The translations under genes were made by a program, and so were the position numbers. From Glycomyces lechevalierae (GTDB lineage: Bacteria; Actinomycetota; Actinomycetes; Mycobacteriales; Micromonosporaceae): a stretch of 64,000 nucleotides of DNA. Position 1 is the stretch's first letter. The number at the start of each line of letters is the position of its first letter. Below are positions 1 to 8,462 of this stretch, one piece after another. The stretch is taken from NCBI RefSeq assembly GCF_027622945.1, contig NZ_JAPZVQ010000021.1, positions 1-64,000 of the forward strand. Direction: 5' to 3'. The notes under the pieces are model-generated. The model worked only from the letters and a program-made list of their open reading frames with translations, did not search any database and had not been told where the DNA came from.

Positions 1-204
1 GGCGCACGGCAGGTGCTGTCGGTCAAGAGCGGCGGGGATCGGCAGCCGGCCGCCTCCTCGAACGCCCACTCCCCGACCGCGGCGTCCGCGACTCAGGTGA
101 GGAACGCGTCTGAGACGTCGGCGGTCGCGGCGTTCATCGCGGCCGTCTCCGTCGGCAGGCGCGCGCCCGCGCGAGCGGCTTACCGGTTGTCGTAAACCCG
201 TGGG
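1..204. other. Left-edge stretch with no supported gene
   Basis: I see no convincing gene here. Short open frames exist on both strands, but none has a ribosome binding site or a recognisable product. The segment lies downstream of the minus-strand SMP-30-like gene and ends in GC-rich self-complementary sequence near position 160-180. It could hold the end of a gene that begins outside the window, but nothing in the sequence proves that. Confidence 0.4.
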
Positions 205-1179
205 TCAGTAGCGGCGAATGGTGAACTCGTCGCTCGTGCCCGCGCCCGAGAGCAGGGCGGACAGGTTCCCGTAGACCGTGTAGACGGCGCATCCGGCCGC
301 CGCCGCGGTGGTCGCCTGTTCGGGCGCGGCCTGCACGGCGAGTTCGTCGGCTTCGTCCAAGTCGCGGTCGAGTCTGAGGCGGTGGACGGCGTTGGCGCCG
401 TCGCCGCCCAGGGTGTTCGTGACCGCGACCAGGGTGCGGCCGTCCCAGGTGAGGCCGTCGACGCCGGTCAGGTCGGCGTCGGTCGCGACGCGTTCGACCG
501 TGTCGGGGTCGTCGACATCGACGGTCCACAGTGACCCGTCGCCGTAGTTGCCGATGACGAGCTTCCCGCCCCGGTACACGATCCCGTTGGCGCCGAAGCC
601 GCCCGGAGCCGCGAGCGCCGGGTCCTCGACCAGGACTGACGCGTCGCCGTCGGGCTCGACCTCGTAGACCAGCCCGGCGAGGGTGTCGGTGACGTACGCG
701 GTGCCGTCGGGCGCGATCGCGACGTCGTTGGCGGCGTGGGCTTCCGCGTCCGGCGCGAGGGCGTCGAGATCGATGTAGTCAACGCGTTCGCCGGTCGCGA
801 GGTCGTAGACGCCGAGCCCGGCGGTGCGCTGCACCGTCTCCGGGGAGGTGCGCTCGCTCATCCCCAGGTCGCCGTCGGTGACGAGGACCAGGCCGCGACG
901 GCGGTCGACGCCGAGGCCGAAGGTCGAGGTCAGGTCGGGGTCGTCGACGAGGGTGGTGGTCGTGCCGTCGGCGTCGACGACCGAGACGGTGCCGTGCCGG
1001 ACCGAGGAGACGAGGAACGCGCCCCGGCCCGGGTCGTAGGCGATGCCTTCGGGGTGGAGGCCGGCGGCGCGGGCCTCGATCACGTCGGGGAGGTCGGCGT
1101 GGGCGGTCGCGGCGGCGGGCGACGCGAGGATCGCCAGTGCGGCGACGGCGGCGGCCAGGATCGGTTGTTGCGGGCGCAC
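205..1179 (-). CDS. Secreted SMP-30/gluconolactonase-like beta-propeller protein
   Basis: About 324 residues. It opens with an Arg/Pro stretch and an Ala/Leu-rich signal peptide (roughly residues 5-28, ending near AHA), so it is probably exported. The rest carries repeated strands of the form xxGIAYDP, TYVTDT and GLTWDG, as in SMP-30/NHL-type six-bladed propellers (superoxide dismutase-like or gluconolaconase-like proteins). No substrate can be assigned. I chose the GTG at 1179 because AAGGAG lies 6 nt upstream; the ATG at 1194 would put that Shine-Dalgarno sequence inside the gene. It is divergent from the XRE-type regulator, which may control it. The family call is good; an enzymatic role is not established. 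Confidence 0.7.
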   Translation of the reverse strand: MRPQQPILAAAVAALAILASPAAATAHADLPDVIEARAAGLHPEGIAYDPGRGAFLVSSVRHGTVSVVDADGTTTTLVDDPDLTSTFGLGVDRRRGLVLVTDGDLGMSERTSPETVQRTAGLGVYDLATGERVDYIDLDALAPDAEAHAANDVAIAPDGTAYVTDTLAGLVYEVEPDGDASVLVEDPALAAPGGFGANGIVYRGGKLVIGNYGDGSLWTVDVDDPDTVERVATDADLTGVDGLTWDGRTLVAVTNTLGGDGANAVHRLRLDRDLDEADELAVQAAPEQATTAAAAGCAVYTVYGNLSALLSGAGTSDEFTIRRY

Positions 1180-1290
1180 TCTCGGCTCCTTCATGATTGG
1201 CGGTGGCTCGGCTTCAAGCCTGGCCGGGCCGGAGGGGCGCGGATCGGTGCTCCTGATGCTGGTACTGCGACTGCTAGGAACGGCGGGGCG

Positions 1291-2133
1291 ATGGACGAGG
1301 CGCAACGGACGGCGCTGGCGGATTTCCTGCGCAGCAGGCGGGCGCGGCTGCGGCCGGAGGACGTGGGGCTGGCGCCGGGGGCGCGGCGGCGCACGCCGGG
1401 ACTGCGGCGCGAGGAGGTCGCCGTGCTGTCCAATGTGGGCACTACGTGGTACACGTGGCTGGAGCAGGGCCGGGACATCAACCCGTCGCCCGAGATCCTT
1501 GCGGCCCTGGCGCGGGCGCTGCGCCTGGACGAGCCGGGCACCGACTACCTGTTCCGCCTGGCGGGTCAGGTTCCGCCGCGGATGGCCAGCGAGTGCGGCG
1601 TGGTCCCCGAAGGGCTGCTGCGGCTCATGCACGCCCAGCACCCGGCGCCGGCGGTCGTGTTCGACGACGCGCTGGAGATCGTGGCGTTCAACGCCGTCGC
1701 GGACGCCCTCTACCAGTACTCGGAGTTCGCCCCGGAGGACCGCAGCGGAGTGTGGATGTTCTTCGCGGCCAAGCGGTTCCGGCACGAGACCGTGGACTGG
1801 GAGCGGCACGCGCGGCGGCTGCTCGGGGAGTTGCGGGAGGCGTTCGCGCGCGACCCGAAGCCGCGCATCGGCCGCACGCTGGAGCGGTTGCGCTCGGACT
1901 TCCCGGAGGCGGCGGTCTGGCTCGACGAGCACGAGGTCGCGCACCGGGGCGCGGGCGTGGAACTGCATGTGCGCCATCCGGAAGCGGGCGAGCTGCACAT
2001 GGAGCAGATCGTGCTGCACTCGGCGGAGGCGCCGGGCCTGCAGCTCGTCGTCAAGCTGCCGAAGGCGGGCACGGACACGGCGCAGCGGCTCGAGCGCCTG
2101 ACGGCGGACCGCGCGCTCGCCTCCGCCACCTGA
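1291..2133 (+). CDS. XRE-family regulator with MmyB-like ligand-binding domain
   Basis: 280 residues. The N-terminal helix-turn-helix covers about residues 8-70 and includes TPGLRREEVA and a WYTWLEQGRDIN-type segment. That segment is the hallmark of the XRE proteins that carry a C-terminal MmyB-like ligand-binding domain (about residues 100-265 here, with VAFNAVADALY and WERHARRLL). Members usually bind a small hydrophobic ligand and control an adjacent, often divergent, gene. Here the divergent neighbour is the secreted SMP-30-like gene, with about 110 bp between the starts. ATG at 1291 is preceded by AGGAA about 10 nt upstream. The specific ligand is unknown. Confidence 0.85.
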   Translation: MDEAQRTALADFLRSRRARLRPEDVGLAPGARRRTPGLRREEVAVLSNVGTTWYTWLEQGRDINPSPEILAALARALRLDEPGTDYLFRLAGQVPPRMASECGVVPEGLLRLMHAQHPAPAVVFDDALEIVAFNAVADALYQYSEFAPEDRSGVWMFFAAKRFRHETVDWERHARRLLGELREAFARDPKPRIGRTLERLRSDFPEAAVWLDEHEVAHRGAGVELHVRHPEAGELHMEQIVLHSAEAPGLQLVVKLPKAGTDTAQRLERLTADRALASAT

Positions 2134-2154
2134 TCCTTTGCGCCCTATTGGAAG

Positions 2155-2535
2155 CTACGGCTTCGGGCGCGGTCCGACCGGGTCGTAAGGGCGTTCGACG
2201 ACCTCCTCGGTCTGGTCGGCGAGGAGGCCGCGTTTGCGGTTGAGGTCGGCGATCTGCTCGTCGAGGCGTTCGAGGGCGCCGCGCATGACCTCGTGCGAAT
2301 GGTCGCAGTGGAGCAGGCCGTCCTCGGTCGCGCAGGGGATGAGGTGCCTGATCTCGCGGGTGGACACGCCCGCTTCGAGCAGCTTGCGGATCTGTTCGAC
2401 CCGTGTCGGGGCGTCCTCGGGGTAGCAGCGGTAGCCGTGCGAGTCCCGTCCGGGGAGCAGCAGCTCCTGCTCTTCGTAGTAGCGCAGCAGCCGGGTGCTG
2501 ACCCCGGTGCGGCGCGACAGCTCACCGATCAACAT
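2155..2535 (-). CDS. MerR-family transcriptional regulator
   Basis: 126 residues. It starts MLIGELSRRTGVSTRLLRYYEEQ, the winged-helix DNA-binding region of MerR proteins, followed by a dimerisation helix (about residues 75-115) and a short Pro-rich tail. There is no cluster of Cys or other obvious metal ligands except C69 and C75 in an IPCATEDGLLHCDH segment, which is common in MerR proteins of this size. ATG at 2535 has a GGAGGT site upstream on the minus strand. The gene is divergent from an alpha/beta hydrolase, with a perfect dyad between them, so it most likely regulates itself and the hydrolase. Confidence 0.9.
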   Translation of the reverse strand: MLIGELSRRTGVSTRLLRYYEEQELLLPGRDSHGYRCYPEDAPTRVEQIRKLLEAGVSTREIRHLIPCATEDGLLHCDHSHEVMRGALERLDEQIADLNRKRGLLADQTEEVVERPYDPVGPRPKP

Positions 2536-2561
2536 AGTGACCTCCGACACAAGTGTGTGGC

Positions 2562-2588
2562 CTTCACACTGATGTGAAGTCATAACGT
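2562..2588 (+). promoter_or_regulatory. MerR-type operator and -10 of the hydrolase gene
   Basis: A perfect inverted repeat CTTCACA / TGTGAAG with a 4-bp centre spans 2562-2579 in the gap between the MerR gene and the hydrolase gene. A -10 hexamer TAACGT (2583-2588) follows directly and lies 7 nt before the hydrolase ATG. That gives a leaderless transcript, with the dyad in the -35/-10 spacer as expected for a MerR-activated promoter. The -35 is poor (around 2557-2563), which also fits activation. Binding is inferred. Confidence 0.65.
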
Positions 2589-2595
2589 CGCCGCC

Positions 2596-3363
2596 ATGAC
2601 GAACATTTCCACGCGGCTTCCCGCGCTCACCACCGAAGTCCACGGCACCGGCCCCGGCATCGTCCTCGCGCACGGCGGCGGCGGCCGCATCGAGTCGAAC
2701 TTCGGCTCGCTCCTCCCGCTGCTCGCCGAGGGCCACACGGTCACCGCGTCCTCGTACCCGGCGGACGACACGGTCCTCGACCTCGACTCGCTCGCCGACG
2801 CCCTCGTCGCGGAGGCGGCGACCGAGCGGTTCACGATCATCGGGTTTTCGCTCGGCACGGCCGTCGCGGTCCGCGCCGCCGCCCGCCACCCCGAGCGGGT
2901 CCGGGGCCTCGTCCTCGCGGCCGGGATCGCGCGGGCCGACAACCGGACGCGGCTCGCCCTCGACCTGTGGCGCGCGCTGCTCGCCTCGGGCGACCGGGAT
3001 GCGTTCGCGCGCTTCGTAGTCGGGTCGGCGTTCAGTCCCGAGTTCGTGAACGGCCTGACCGAAGCCGACCTCGCGGCCACTGTGGACATGATCGCGTCGA
3101 ACATCCCGGGCGGGACGGCCGCGCAGGCGGCCCTGATCGCCACGGTCGACACCACCGCCGACCTGCCCGGCGTCGCCGTCCCGACGCTCGTGGTCGGAGC
3201 GAGCGAGGACCTCCTCGTGGACCCGGCCAACCACCGGTTCCTCGCCGAGCGCATCCCCGGCGCCGAGTACGCCGAGGTCAAGGCCGGGCACGTGTTCATG
3301 GCCGAGCAGCCGGACGCCTGGCACAGCCTGGTCCTGGACTTCCTCGAACGCCACGGCCTCTGA
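2596..3363 (+). CDS. Alpha/beta-hydrolase fold protein
   Basis: 255 residues with no signal peptide, so cytoplasmic. The expected catalytic triad is visible: Ser85 in GFSLG, an Asp near residue 205 in the GASEDLLVDP strand, and His232 in AGHVF. An HGGGG segment at residues 26-30 can supply the oxyanion hole. The substrate is not evident; small esters, epoxides or C-C bonds are all possible in this fold. It is driven by the divergent MerR-type promoter and ends in a strong hairpin terminator shared with the convergent LuxR-family gene. Confidence 0.85.
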   Translation: MTNISTRLPALTTEVHGTGPGIVLAHGGGGRIESNFGSLLPLLAEGHTVTASSYPADDTVLDLDSLADALVAEAATERFTIIGFSLGTAVAVRAAARHPERVRGLVLAAGIARADNRTRLALDLWRALLASGDRDAFARFVVGSAFSPEFVNGLTEADLAATVDMIASNIPGGTAAQAALIATVDTTADLPGVAVPTLVVGASEDLLVDPANHRFLAERIPGAEYAEVKAGHVFMAEQPDAWHSLVLDFLERHGL

Positions 3364-3380
3364 AGCGGCCCAACAGGAGT

Positions 3381-3410
3381 GACGGCGCCCGCGGCGACGC
3401 GGGCGCCGTC
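3381..3410. terminator. Bidirectional hairpin between convergent genes
   Basis: A perfect 13-bp stem (arms GACGGCGCCCGCG and CGCGGGCGCCGTC) closes a GCGA tetraloop between the hydrolase gene (plus) and the LAL regulator (minus). There is no long T tract, which is usual in high-GC actinomycetes. Confidence 0.75.
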
Positions 3411-3413
3411 GCG

Positions 3414-3497
3414 CTACAGGCCCGGCTCCGCTGCCTAAAGACCCAGCTTCGCTGTCTAGAGGCCCAGCTCCGCTGTCTAGAGGCCCAGCTTCGAGAG
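3414..3497 (-). repeat. Four 21-bp tandem repeats that duplicate the 3' end and stop codon of the LAL gene
   Basis: On the minus strand the last 21 nt of the LAL gene (3477-3497, encoding LSKLGL and TAG) are followed by three more units of the same length: 3456-3476, 3435-3455 and 3414-3434. Each unit stays in frame and ends in TAG; the units would encode TAELGL, TAKLGL and AAEPGL if a stop were read through. The units differ by a few substitutions, so the duplication is not brand new. Confidence 0.9.
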
Positions 3498-6203
3498 TTC
3501 GTTCCGCGAGGCCACGCCGAGCTTCGGGTACGCCTTGTACAGGTGGTATCCGGCCGTGCGGGGGCTGAGGAACAGCTGCTCGCCGATCTCGCGGTTGCTC
3601 AGGCCCGCCGCGGCGAGCCGGACCACTTGCAGCTCTTGCGGAGTGAGCTTGTCCGCGAGGTCCGGGGCGGCCTCGATCGGGCCCGCGTCGCCGGCGGCGC
3701 GCAGTTCGCGGCGCACGCGTTCGCTCCACGGCTCGGCCCCGAGCCGCTCGAACACCGCTGCGGCCGAACGCAACCGGGTCTTCGCCTCGTTGACGCGCCG
3801 GGCCCGGCGCAGCCACTCCCCCAGGATGAGGTCGGTGCGGGCCGTCTCGAACGGATAGCCTTCGTCCATTCTGTGCATCTCGGCGGCGCGTTCGTAGTGC
3901 AGGCCGGCGTCGGCCTCGCCCGCGAGCAGGCCCCGGCAGCGTTCGACCTGCGCCAGCAGGTGCGGCTGCCCGGTCGCCTCCGCCCACAGTGCGAACCAGG
4001 CGAAGACGTCCGCGACCCGCTCCGGCTCGCCCGCGCGCACCGCCGCCTCGACGGCGACCGGGACGAGCGTCAACGCGTCGCCCGGCGCGTTCGACTCGAG
4101 GTGCGCCAGGAGCCGGTCGAGCGCTTCCTCGTTGCGGCCCAACGAGAAATCGAGCAACGCGAGCGGCGAGTCGATCGCGACCACCGTGTCCCCGGGCGAA
4201 TCCGCCTCGGCCGCTTCGATGAGCGCGCGCGTGCGCGCCTCCTCACCCCGGTACGCGGCCGTCATCGCGAGCACGTGCGCCCGCGCCTTCACCGGCCCGA
4301 TGCGGTGCCCCAGCTCGATCGAGAGGTCCATCGCGTGCTCGGCCAGCGCCTCGGCGTCCCGCCACCGGCCGCGCCGGAACTCGGTGACGGCGTGGAGGAC
4401 CAGGGCCCGCGGGAGCGCCCCGGCGGCGCCGCGTTCGCGGGCGACGCGGATCGTGTGCGAAGCGGTCTGCTCGGCGGCGTCGATGTCGCCGATGAGGAGC
4501 TGCCACCAGGCGACCATCGCCCGGTTCTCGGGGGTGACGGACTCGCCGAAGCCGACGTGGATGTCGATGAGCCGCCGCAGGGCCGCAACGGCATCGGCGA
4601 CGGTGATCGTGCAGGAGCGGTTGAACCCGGCGACGGCGGCGGCGAGGTCCGCGACCCACGCGGAGTGGGCGATGCCGAGGCGCGCGGCGTGGTCGGCGGC
4701 GACCTCGGCGCGGGTGAAGTCCCCTGCCTGCCAGGTGAGTTCGACCGCGCGGAACAGCGGGTAGCCGGCCGATTCGGGCTCGGCGGCCGTGTAGTGGTCG
4801 GCGGCCTGCATGTACAGCCGGTAGGCCTCGCGGATGTCGTTGTCCCAGGACGCGACGATGGCGACGATGAGGGTGGCGCGGGCGAGCAGCGCCCGGTCGT
4901 CCGTGTAGCGCAGGATCTGCCCGTAGAGGGCTTTCGCCTTGGGGCCGTTGCCCGCAGCGAGGGCGGCCTCGGCCGCGCGCAGGAGGCGGCGGGCGCGTTC
5001 GCGCGGGTCGGAGGTGAAGGACGCGGCGCGTTCGAGGACGACGTGCTCGACGCCGTGGCCGCCGCAGGCGCCGATGCACTGCGCGGAGGCCTCGAGCGCG
5101 GCCGCGACCTCCTCGTCCGGGCCGGTCGCGGCGGCGGAGAGGTGGGAGGCGCGCCGGTAGTCGTCGGGGCCGATGACCTCGGCGAAGACGCGGTGGACCT
5201 CGATGCGGCGGAACAGGGGCGCGCCCTGGTAGGCGGCGGTGCGGATGAGCGGGTGGCCGAAGGTGAAGCGGTCGCCCTGGAAGCGCACGAGGTCGTCCGC
5301 CTCGGCGGGCGCGAGGTCGGTGAGCTGCGCGCCGAGCTTCCCGGCCACGTCGAGGACGAGCCCGGTGTCGGCCGTGTCGTCCGCGGCGATCACGAGCAGC
5401 AGCGTGCGCGTCGGCTCCGGGAGCCGGTCGATGCGGTCGCCGAAGACCTGCTTGAGGCGGCTCGTCGTCGAGCGCCGGCCGGTCCAGTCGGCGGCGAGGC
5501 GCACCTCGGATTCGACCAGCGGCAGTTCGAGGAGCGCGAGCGGGTTGCCTTCGGCGGTGCGCAGGAGCAGGCCGCGGTCGGCGTACGGGTGGCCCGCGAG
5601 CCGCTCGGCGAGGAGGGACGCGGCGGCCTCGTCGTCCAGCGGACGCAGCCGCATCTCGTCGAGCCCTGGCGTCGGGAAGTCGGGGGCGTAGCCCTCCCGG
5701 ACGGTGAAGATCATCAGCGCCGCTTCGGCAGCGAGGCGTTTCGCGATGAACAGCAGGACGTCCGCCGAGTCCGGGTCGAGCCAGTGGGCGTCCTCCACGA
5801 CGCAGAGTACGGCCTGGTGCGCGGCCGCCTCGGTGAGGAGGCTCAAAGCGGCCAGGCCCACCGTGAATCGCAGGTCGCCGGGGGGCGCCTCCTTGTTCGG
5901 GGCGGGGTCGAGGCCGAGGATGCGGGAGAGGACGCACGCGTGGTGCTCGGGGATCGACTCGAGATGCCCGGCGAGCGGCAGCAGCAGCGCCTGGAGGCCC
6001 GCGAACGACCAGGCGTGCTCGGACTCGACGCCCGTGCAGCGCAGGACCGTCACGTCACCGGCCCGGTCGGCGAGGGCCGCGACCAGGCTCGACTTGCCGA
6101 TGCCGGCCTCGCCGCGCACCACCAGCGCCGAGCCGCGGCCCTCGCGGGCGGCGGCGAGGCGGTCGGCGAGGGCGGCGGTCTCGGTGTCGCGTCCGTACAG
6201 CAC
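3477..6203 (-). CDS. Large ATP-binding LuxR-family (LAL) regulator 1
   Basis: 908 residues. An N-terminal AAA/NTPase domain carries Walker A GEAGIGKS (31-38) and a Walker B-like strand LCVVEDAHWLD (about 133-143). A long helical, TPR-like middle follows. The C-terminal LuxR helix-turn-helix covers about residues 850-905 (LTPQELQVVRLAAAGLSNREIGEQLF and SPRTAGYHLYKAYPKLG). Length and order are those of LAL (MalT-like) activators, which often sit in secondary-metabolism or catabolic clusters. GTG at 6203 is the first in-frame start; no strong ribosome binding site is seen. It is a paralogue of the gene at 8745-11552. Its 3' end is tandemly duplicated with in-frame stops. The target genes are unknown; the FMN reductase and MFS genes lie between the two paralogues. 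Confidence 0.9.
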   Translation of the reverse strand: MLYGRDTETAALADRLAAAREGRGSALVVRGEAGIGKSSLVAALADRAGDVTVLRCTGVESEHAWSFAGLQALLLPLAGHLESIPEHHACVLSRILGLDPAPNKEAPPGDLRFTVGLAALSLLTEAAAHQAVLCVVEDAHWLDPDSADVLLFIAKRLAAEAALMIFTVREGYAPDFPTPGLDEMRLRPLDDEAAASLLAERLAGHPYADRGLLLRTAEGNPLALLELPLVESEVRLAADWTGRRSTTSRLKQVFGDRIDRLPEPTRTLLLVIAADDTADTGLVLDVAGKLGAQLTDLAPAEADDLVRFQGDRFTFGHPLIRTAAYQGAPLFRRIEVHRVFAEVIGPDDYRRASHLSAAATGPDEEVAAALEASAQCIGACGGHGVEHVVLERAASFTSDPRERARRLLRAAEAALAAGNGPKAKALYGQILRYTDDRALLARATLIVAIVASWDNDIREAYRLYMQAADHYTAAEPESAGYPLFRAVELTWQAGDFTRAEVAADHAARLGIAHSAWVADLAAAVAGFNRSCTITVADAVAALRRLIDIHVGFGESVTPENRAMVAWWQLLIGDIDAAEQTASHTIRVARERGAAGALPRALVLHAVTEFRRGRWRDAEALAEHAMDLSIELGHRIGPVKARAHVLAMTAAYRGEEARTRALIEAAEADSPGDTVVAIDSPLALLDFSLGRNEEALDRLLAHLESNAPGDALTLVPVAVEAAVRAGEPERVADVFAWFALWAEATGQPHLLAQVERCRGLLAGEADAGLHYERAAEMHRMDEGYPFETARTDLILGEWLRRARRVNEAKTRLRSAAAVFERLGAEPWSERVRRELRAAGDAGPIEAAPDLADKLTPQELQVVRLAAAGLSNREIGEQLFLSPRTAGYHLYKAYPKLGVASRNELSKLGL

Positions 6204-6285
6204 GCGTCAACGGTACCGCCGCCCGCGGCGCCCACACAGGTCCGCGGACCGGTCCTAAGACGTATTGCCTAGACCCGCCGGGGCT

Positions 6286-6888
6286 TTAGAAAGGGCTGGG
6301 CATCGGGGTCGCGTTGCGGGCGTTCGTGAGCGCCCGGCCCCACCAGTGGAGCTCGTCCAGGAGGGTCTTCGCGGCCGGCTCGGACTCGTCGAACTTCGTG
6401 AACTCGCCGCGCTCGTCGAAGTGCTGGTAGAAGCGCGGGAACGCGATCGAGTTGCGGATCGTCATGGTGCGCAGCTCGGGGAAGATCTGCCGCAGGTGCT
6501 GGGCGGCGTTCTGGCCGCCGGTGATCTTGCCGCCGTAGGTGATCATCGCGACCGGCTTCGCCGCCCACTCGTTCATGTAGTAGTCCACCGCGTGCTTCAG
6601 GGACGCGGGGATCGACATGTTGTACTCGCCCGAGACGACCACGAACGCGTCCGCGCGGTGCAGCCGCTCCGCGAGCGCCGCCACCGGCGCGGACTGCTCG
6701 GCGTCGGTGTTCCACATGTCGTTCTCGGACAGGTGCTGCGGCAGGTCCGCGTCCAGCAGGTCGATCAGGTCGACGTCGAAGCCGCCGTGCCGCTCCGCCA
6801 CGCCCGCGATCCACTTCGCGGGGGCCGGGGCCCACCGGCCCTCGCGGGTCGACCCGATGATCACGCCGAGATTCAGCTTGTCGCTCAT
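6286..6888 (-). CDS. NADPH-dependent FMN reductase-family protein
   Basis: 200 residues with a flavodoxin-like fold. The N-terminal GVIIGSTREGR loop binds the FMN phosphate, and the SGEYNMSIPASLKHAVDYY segment (about residues 83-101) is the second FMN-contact signature of the NAD(P)H:FMN/quinone/azo reductase family. It probably reduces a quinone, azo or metal substrate in the cytoplasm. ATG at 6888 follows a GGAAC stretch. The gene is divergent from the MFS exporter at 7059 across a 170-bp gap, so the two may be co-regulated in a detoxification role; that link is inference. Confidence 0.88.
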   Translation of the reverse strand: MSDKLNLGVIIGSTREGRWAPAPAKWIAGVAERHGGFDVDLIDLLDADLPQHLSENDMWNTDAEQSAPVAALAERLHRADAFVVVSGEYNMSIPASLKHAVDYYMNEWAAKPVAMITYGGKITGGQNAAQHLRQIFPELRTMTIRNSIAFPRFYQHFDERGEFTKFDESEPAAKTLLDELHWWGRALTNARNATPMPSPF

Positions 6889-7045
6889 GGTGGTTCCGTT
6901 CCTTCATCGCTCGATGCTTGCGGGAACGAAGCTACGGACGGATCGACCAGGGGCACATCCGTCGACCGACTGGCGCGCGACCAGTCGCATCGTGCGATTG
7001 GCTTCAACGGTCGCTTGACAGATGCGCCACCAGGGGGAACGGCCT

Positions 7046-7051
7046 TACGGT
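7046..7051 (+). promoter_or_regulatory. -10 hexamer of leaderless MFS transcript
   Basis: TACGGT lies 7 nt before the ATG at 7059, with no Shine-Dalgarno sequence between. A TTGACA at 7015-7020 is too far away (25-bp spacer) to be its normal -35. Confidence 0.5.
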
Positions 7052-7058
7052 TGCCGCC

Positions 7059-8462
7059 ATGAGCACCACCGAAGCGGAGCCCGGAGCCCGCCCCGAGACC
7101 CCCGCCGCCGCACCGGCGGCCACCACCCGCTGGGCGGCGATCATCGCCGTCGGCTTCTCCCAGCTCGTCGTCGCCGGCGCGATGTCGAGCATCGCGGTCG
7201 CCCTGCCGCTCATCCGCACCGACTTCCACGTCACTGAGGCCGCCACCGCCTGGGTCCTCCTCGCCTACGCCCTCCCCGTGGGCGCCGTCGCGATCGCCGC
7301 CGGACGCCTCGCCGACCGCGCCGACCTCCGCGCTGTCGCCGTGTTCGCCATGAGCGCCTTGACGATCGCGTCCGTCGCGGCCGCCCTCGCCCCCACCTTC
7401 TGGCTCCTCCTCACCGCCCGCGCGGTCGGCGGCCTGCTCGGCGGGCTCCTGTTCGGCATGACCGGGAAGATCGTCGTCTCCTCCTCCGCCCCCGAGCACC
7501 GCGGCCGCGCCATGTCCGTGATCGCCCTGCTCATGACCGTCGGGGGCATGGGCATGGTCGGCGCCGGCGGCTTCGTCGTCGCGGCCTTCGACTGGCGCGG
7601 CCTGTTCTGGGTGTTCGCCGCGATGGGCGTCGCGGCCGTCGCCGCCGTCGCGATCTCGGTGCCCAGCAACGGGACCGGCCTGCCCCGGCCCGACCGGGCG
7701 CTCTTGGTCGACACGGCCACTTCGGGCGGCGCGATCGCCGCGTTCCTGCTGGCCTTCGAATACGTCGACACGGCCCCTTGGATCGCCTTGGGCGCGTTGG
7801 CCGTCAGCGTCGTCCTGGGGACGGTGTGGGTGCGGCAGCCCTCGTCGGCGCCGACGGTGGCGCTGGTGCGCTCGCCCGCGCTGGCCGGGGCGCTGCTGAG
7901 CCTCACGCTGCTGTCGACGGTCACGGGGCTGTTGAACTTCAGCCTCCCGTTCCTGCTCACGGACGTGCAGGGGGCGCGTCCGGAGCTCGTGTCGACGGTG
8001 ATGCTCACGTTCATCGGCGGTGTCGCGCTGATGACCCCGGTCGCGGGCTGGCTGGCGGACCGGTTCGGGCCGGGGCGGGTGTCGCTGGCGGCGGCGGGCC
8101 TGGTCGTGGTGGCCGTGGTGCCGCTGCTGTTCGTGGACGCGGGCACGGGCCTGGTCGATTTGGGCGCGCGGATCGGGTTGCTGGGCTTGGCGTTCGGGGT
8201 GTTCACGAGTCCGATGAACACGCTGCTGCTGGCTTCGGCGCCGGCCGAGCAGGCGGGCACGGCGGGCGCGTTCATCGCGACGACGCGGACGATCGGGTCC
8301 TCGCTCGGGCCGGTCCTCGCGGCCCTGGCCTGGGGTTTGGGCGCTACTGCCGTGGACGGCTACCGGCTCTCGGCGTGGACCGTGGCGGCCGTGCTGGTCG
8401 TGGGCGCGGCGCTGCAGGTGACGACGAAGCCGTGGCGGACCCCGGTCCCGTCGGCGGCGTGA
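7059..8462 (+). CDS. MFS transporter, DHA2-like drug exporter
   Basis: 467 residues, mostly hydrophobic, with roughly 12-14 membrane helices. The loop after helix 2 has AAGRLADRADLRAVAV, the MFS motif A (G-x-L-[AS]-D-x-x), and a second GWLADRFGPGRV copy opens the second half (about residue 330). A motif C-like GGMGMVGAGGFV lies in helix 5, as in proton/drug antiporters. The short soluble N terminus is Ala/Pro rich. The inferred role is export of a toxic compound. It is divergent from the FMN reductase. The 3' end including its TGA stop lies inside a 54-bp tandem duplication. Confidence 0.88.
   Translation: MSTTEAEPGARPETPAAAPAATTRWAAIIAVGFSQLVVAGAMSSIAVALPLIRTDFHVTEAATAWVLLAYALPVGAVAIAAGRLADRADLRAVAVFAMSALTIASVAAALAPTFWLLLTARAVGGLLGGLLFGMTGKIVVSSSAPEHRGRAMSVIALLMTVGGMGMVGAGGFVVAAFDWRGLFWVFAAMGVAAVAAVAISVPSNGTGLPRPDRALLVDTATSGGAIAAFLLAFEYVDTAPWIALGALAVSVVLGTVWVRQPSSAPTVALVRSPALAGALLSLTLLSTVTGLLNFSLPFLLTDVQGARPELVSTVMLTFIGGVALMTPVAGWLADRFGPGRVSLAAAGLVVVAVVPLLFVDAGTGLVDLGARIGLLGLAFGVFTSPMNTLLLASAPAEQAGTAGAFIATTRTIGSSLGPVLAALAWGLGATAVDGYRLSAWTVAAVLVVGAALQVTTKPWRTPVPSAA

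Noticed and set aside
2967-6272. An open frame of 1101 codons on the plus strand, fully antisense to LAL regulator 1
   Set aside because: Long antisense frames are expected in high-GC genes; the translation is Arg/Gly/Glu-rich with no domain, and the minus-strand gene has clear Walker and LuxR motifs.
7015-7020. TTGACA as -35 of the MFS gene
   Set aside because: The distance to the best -10 is 25 bp, too long for a standard promoter and without a MerR-type dyad.
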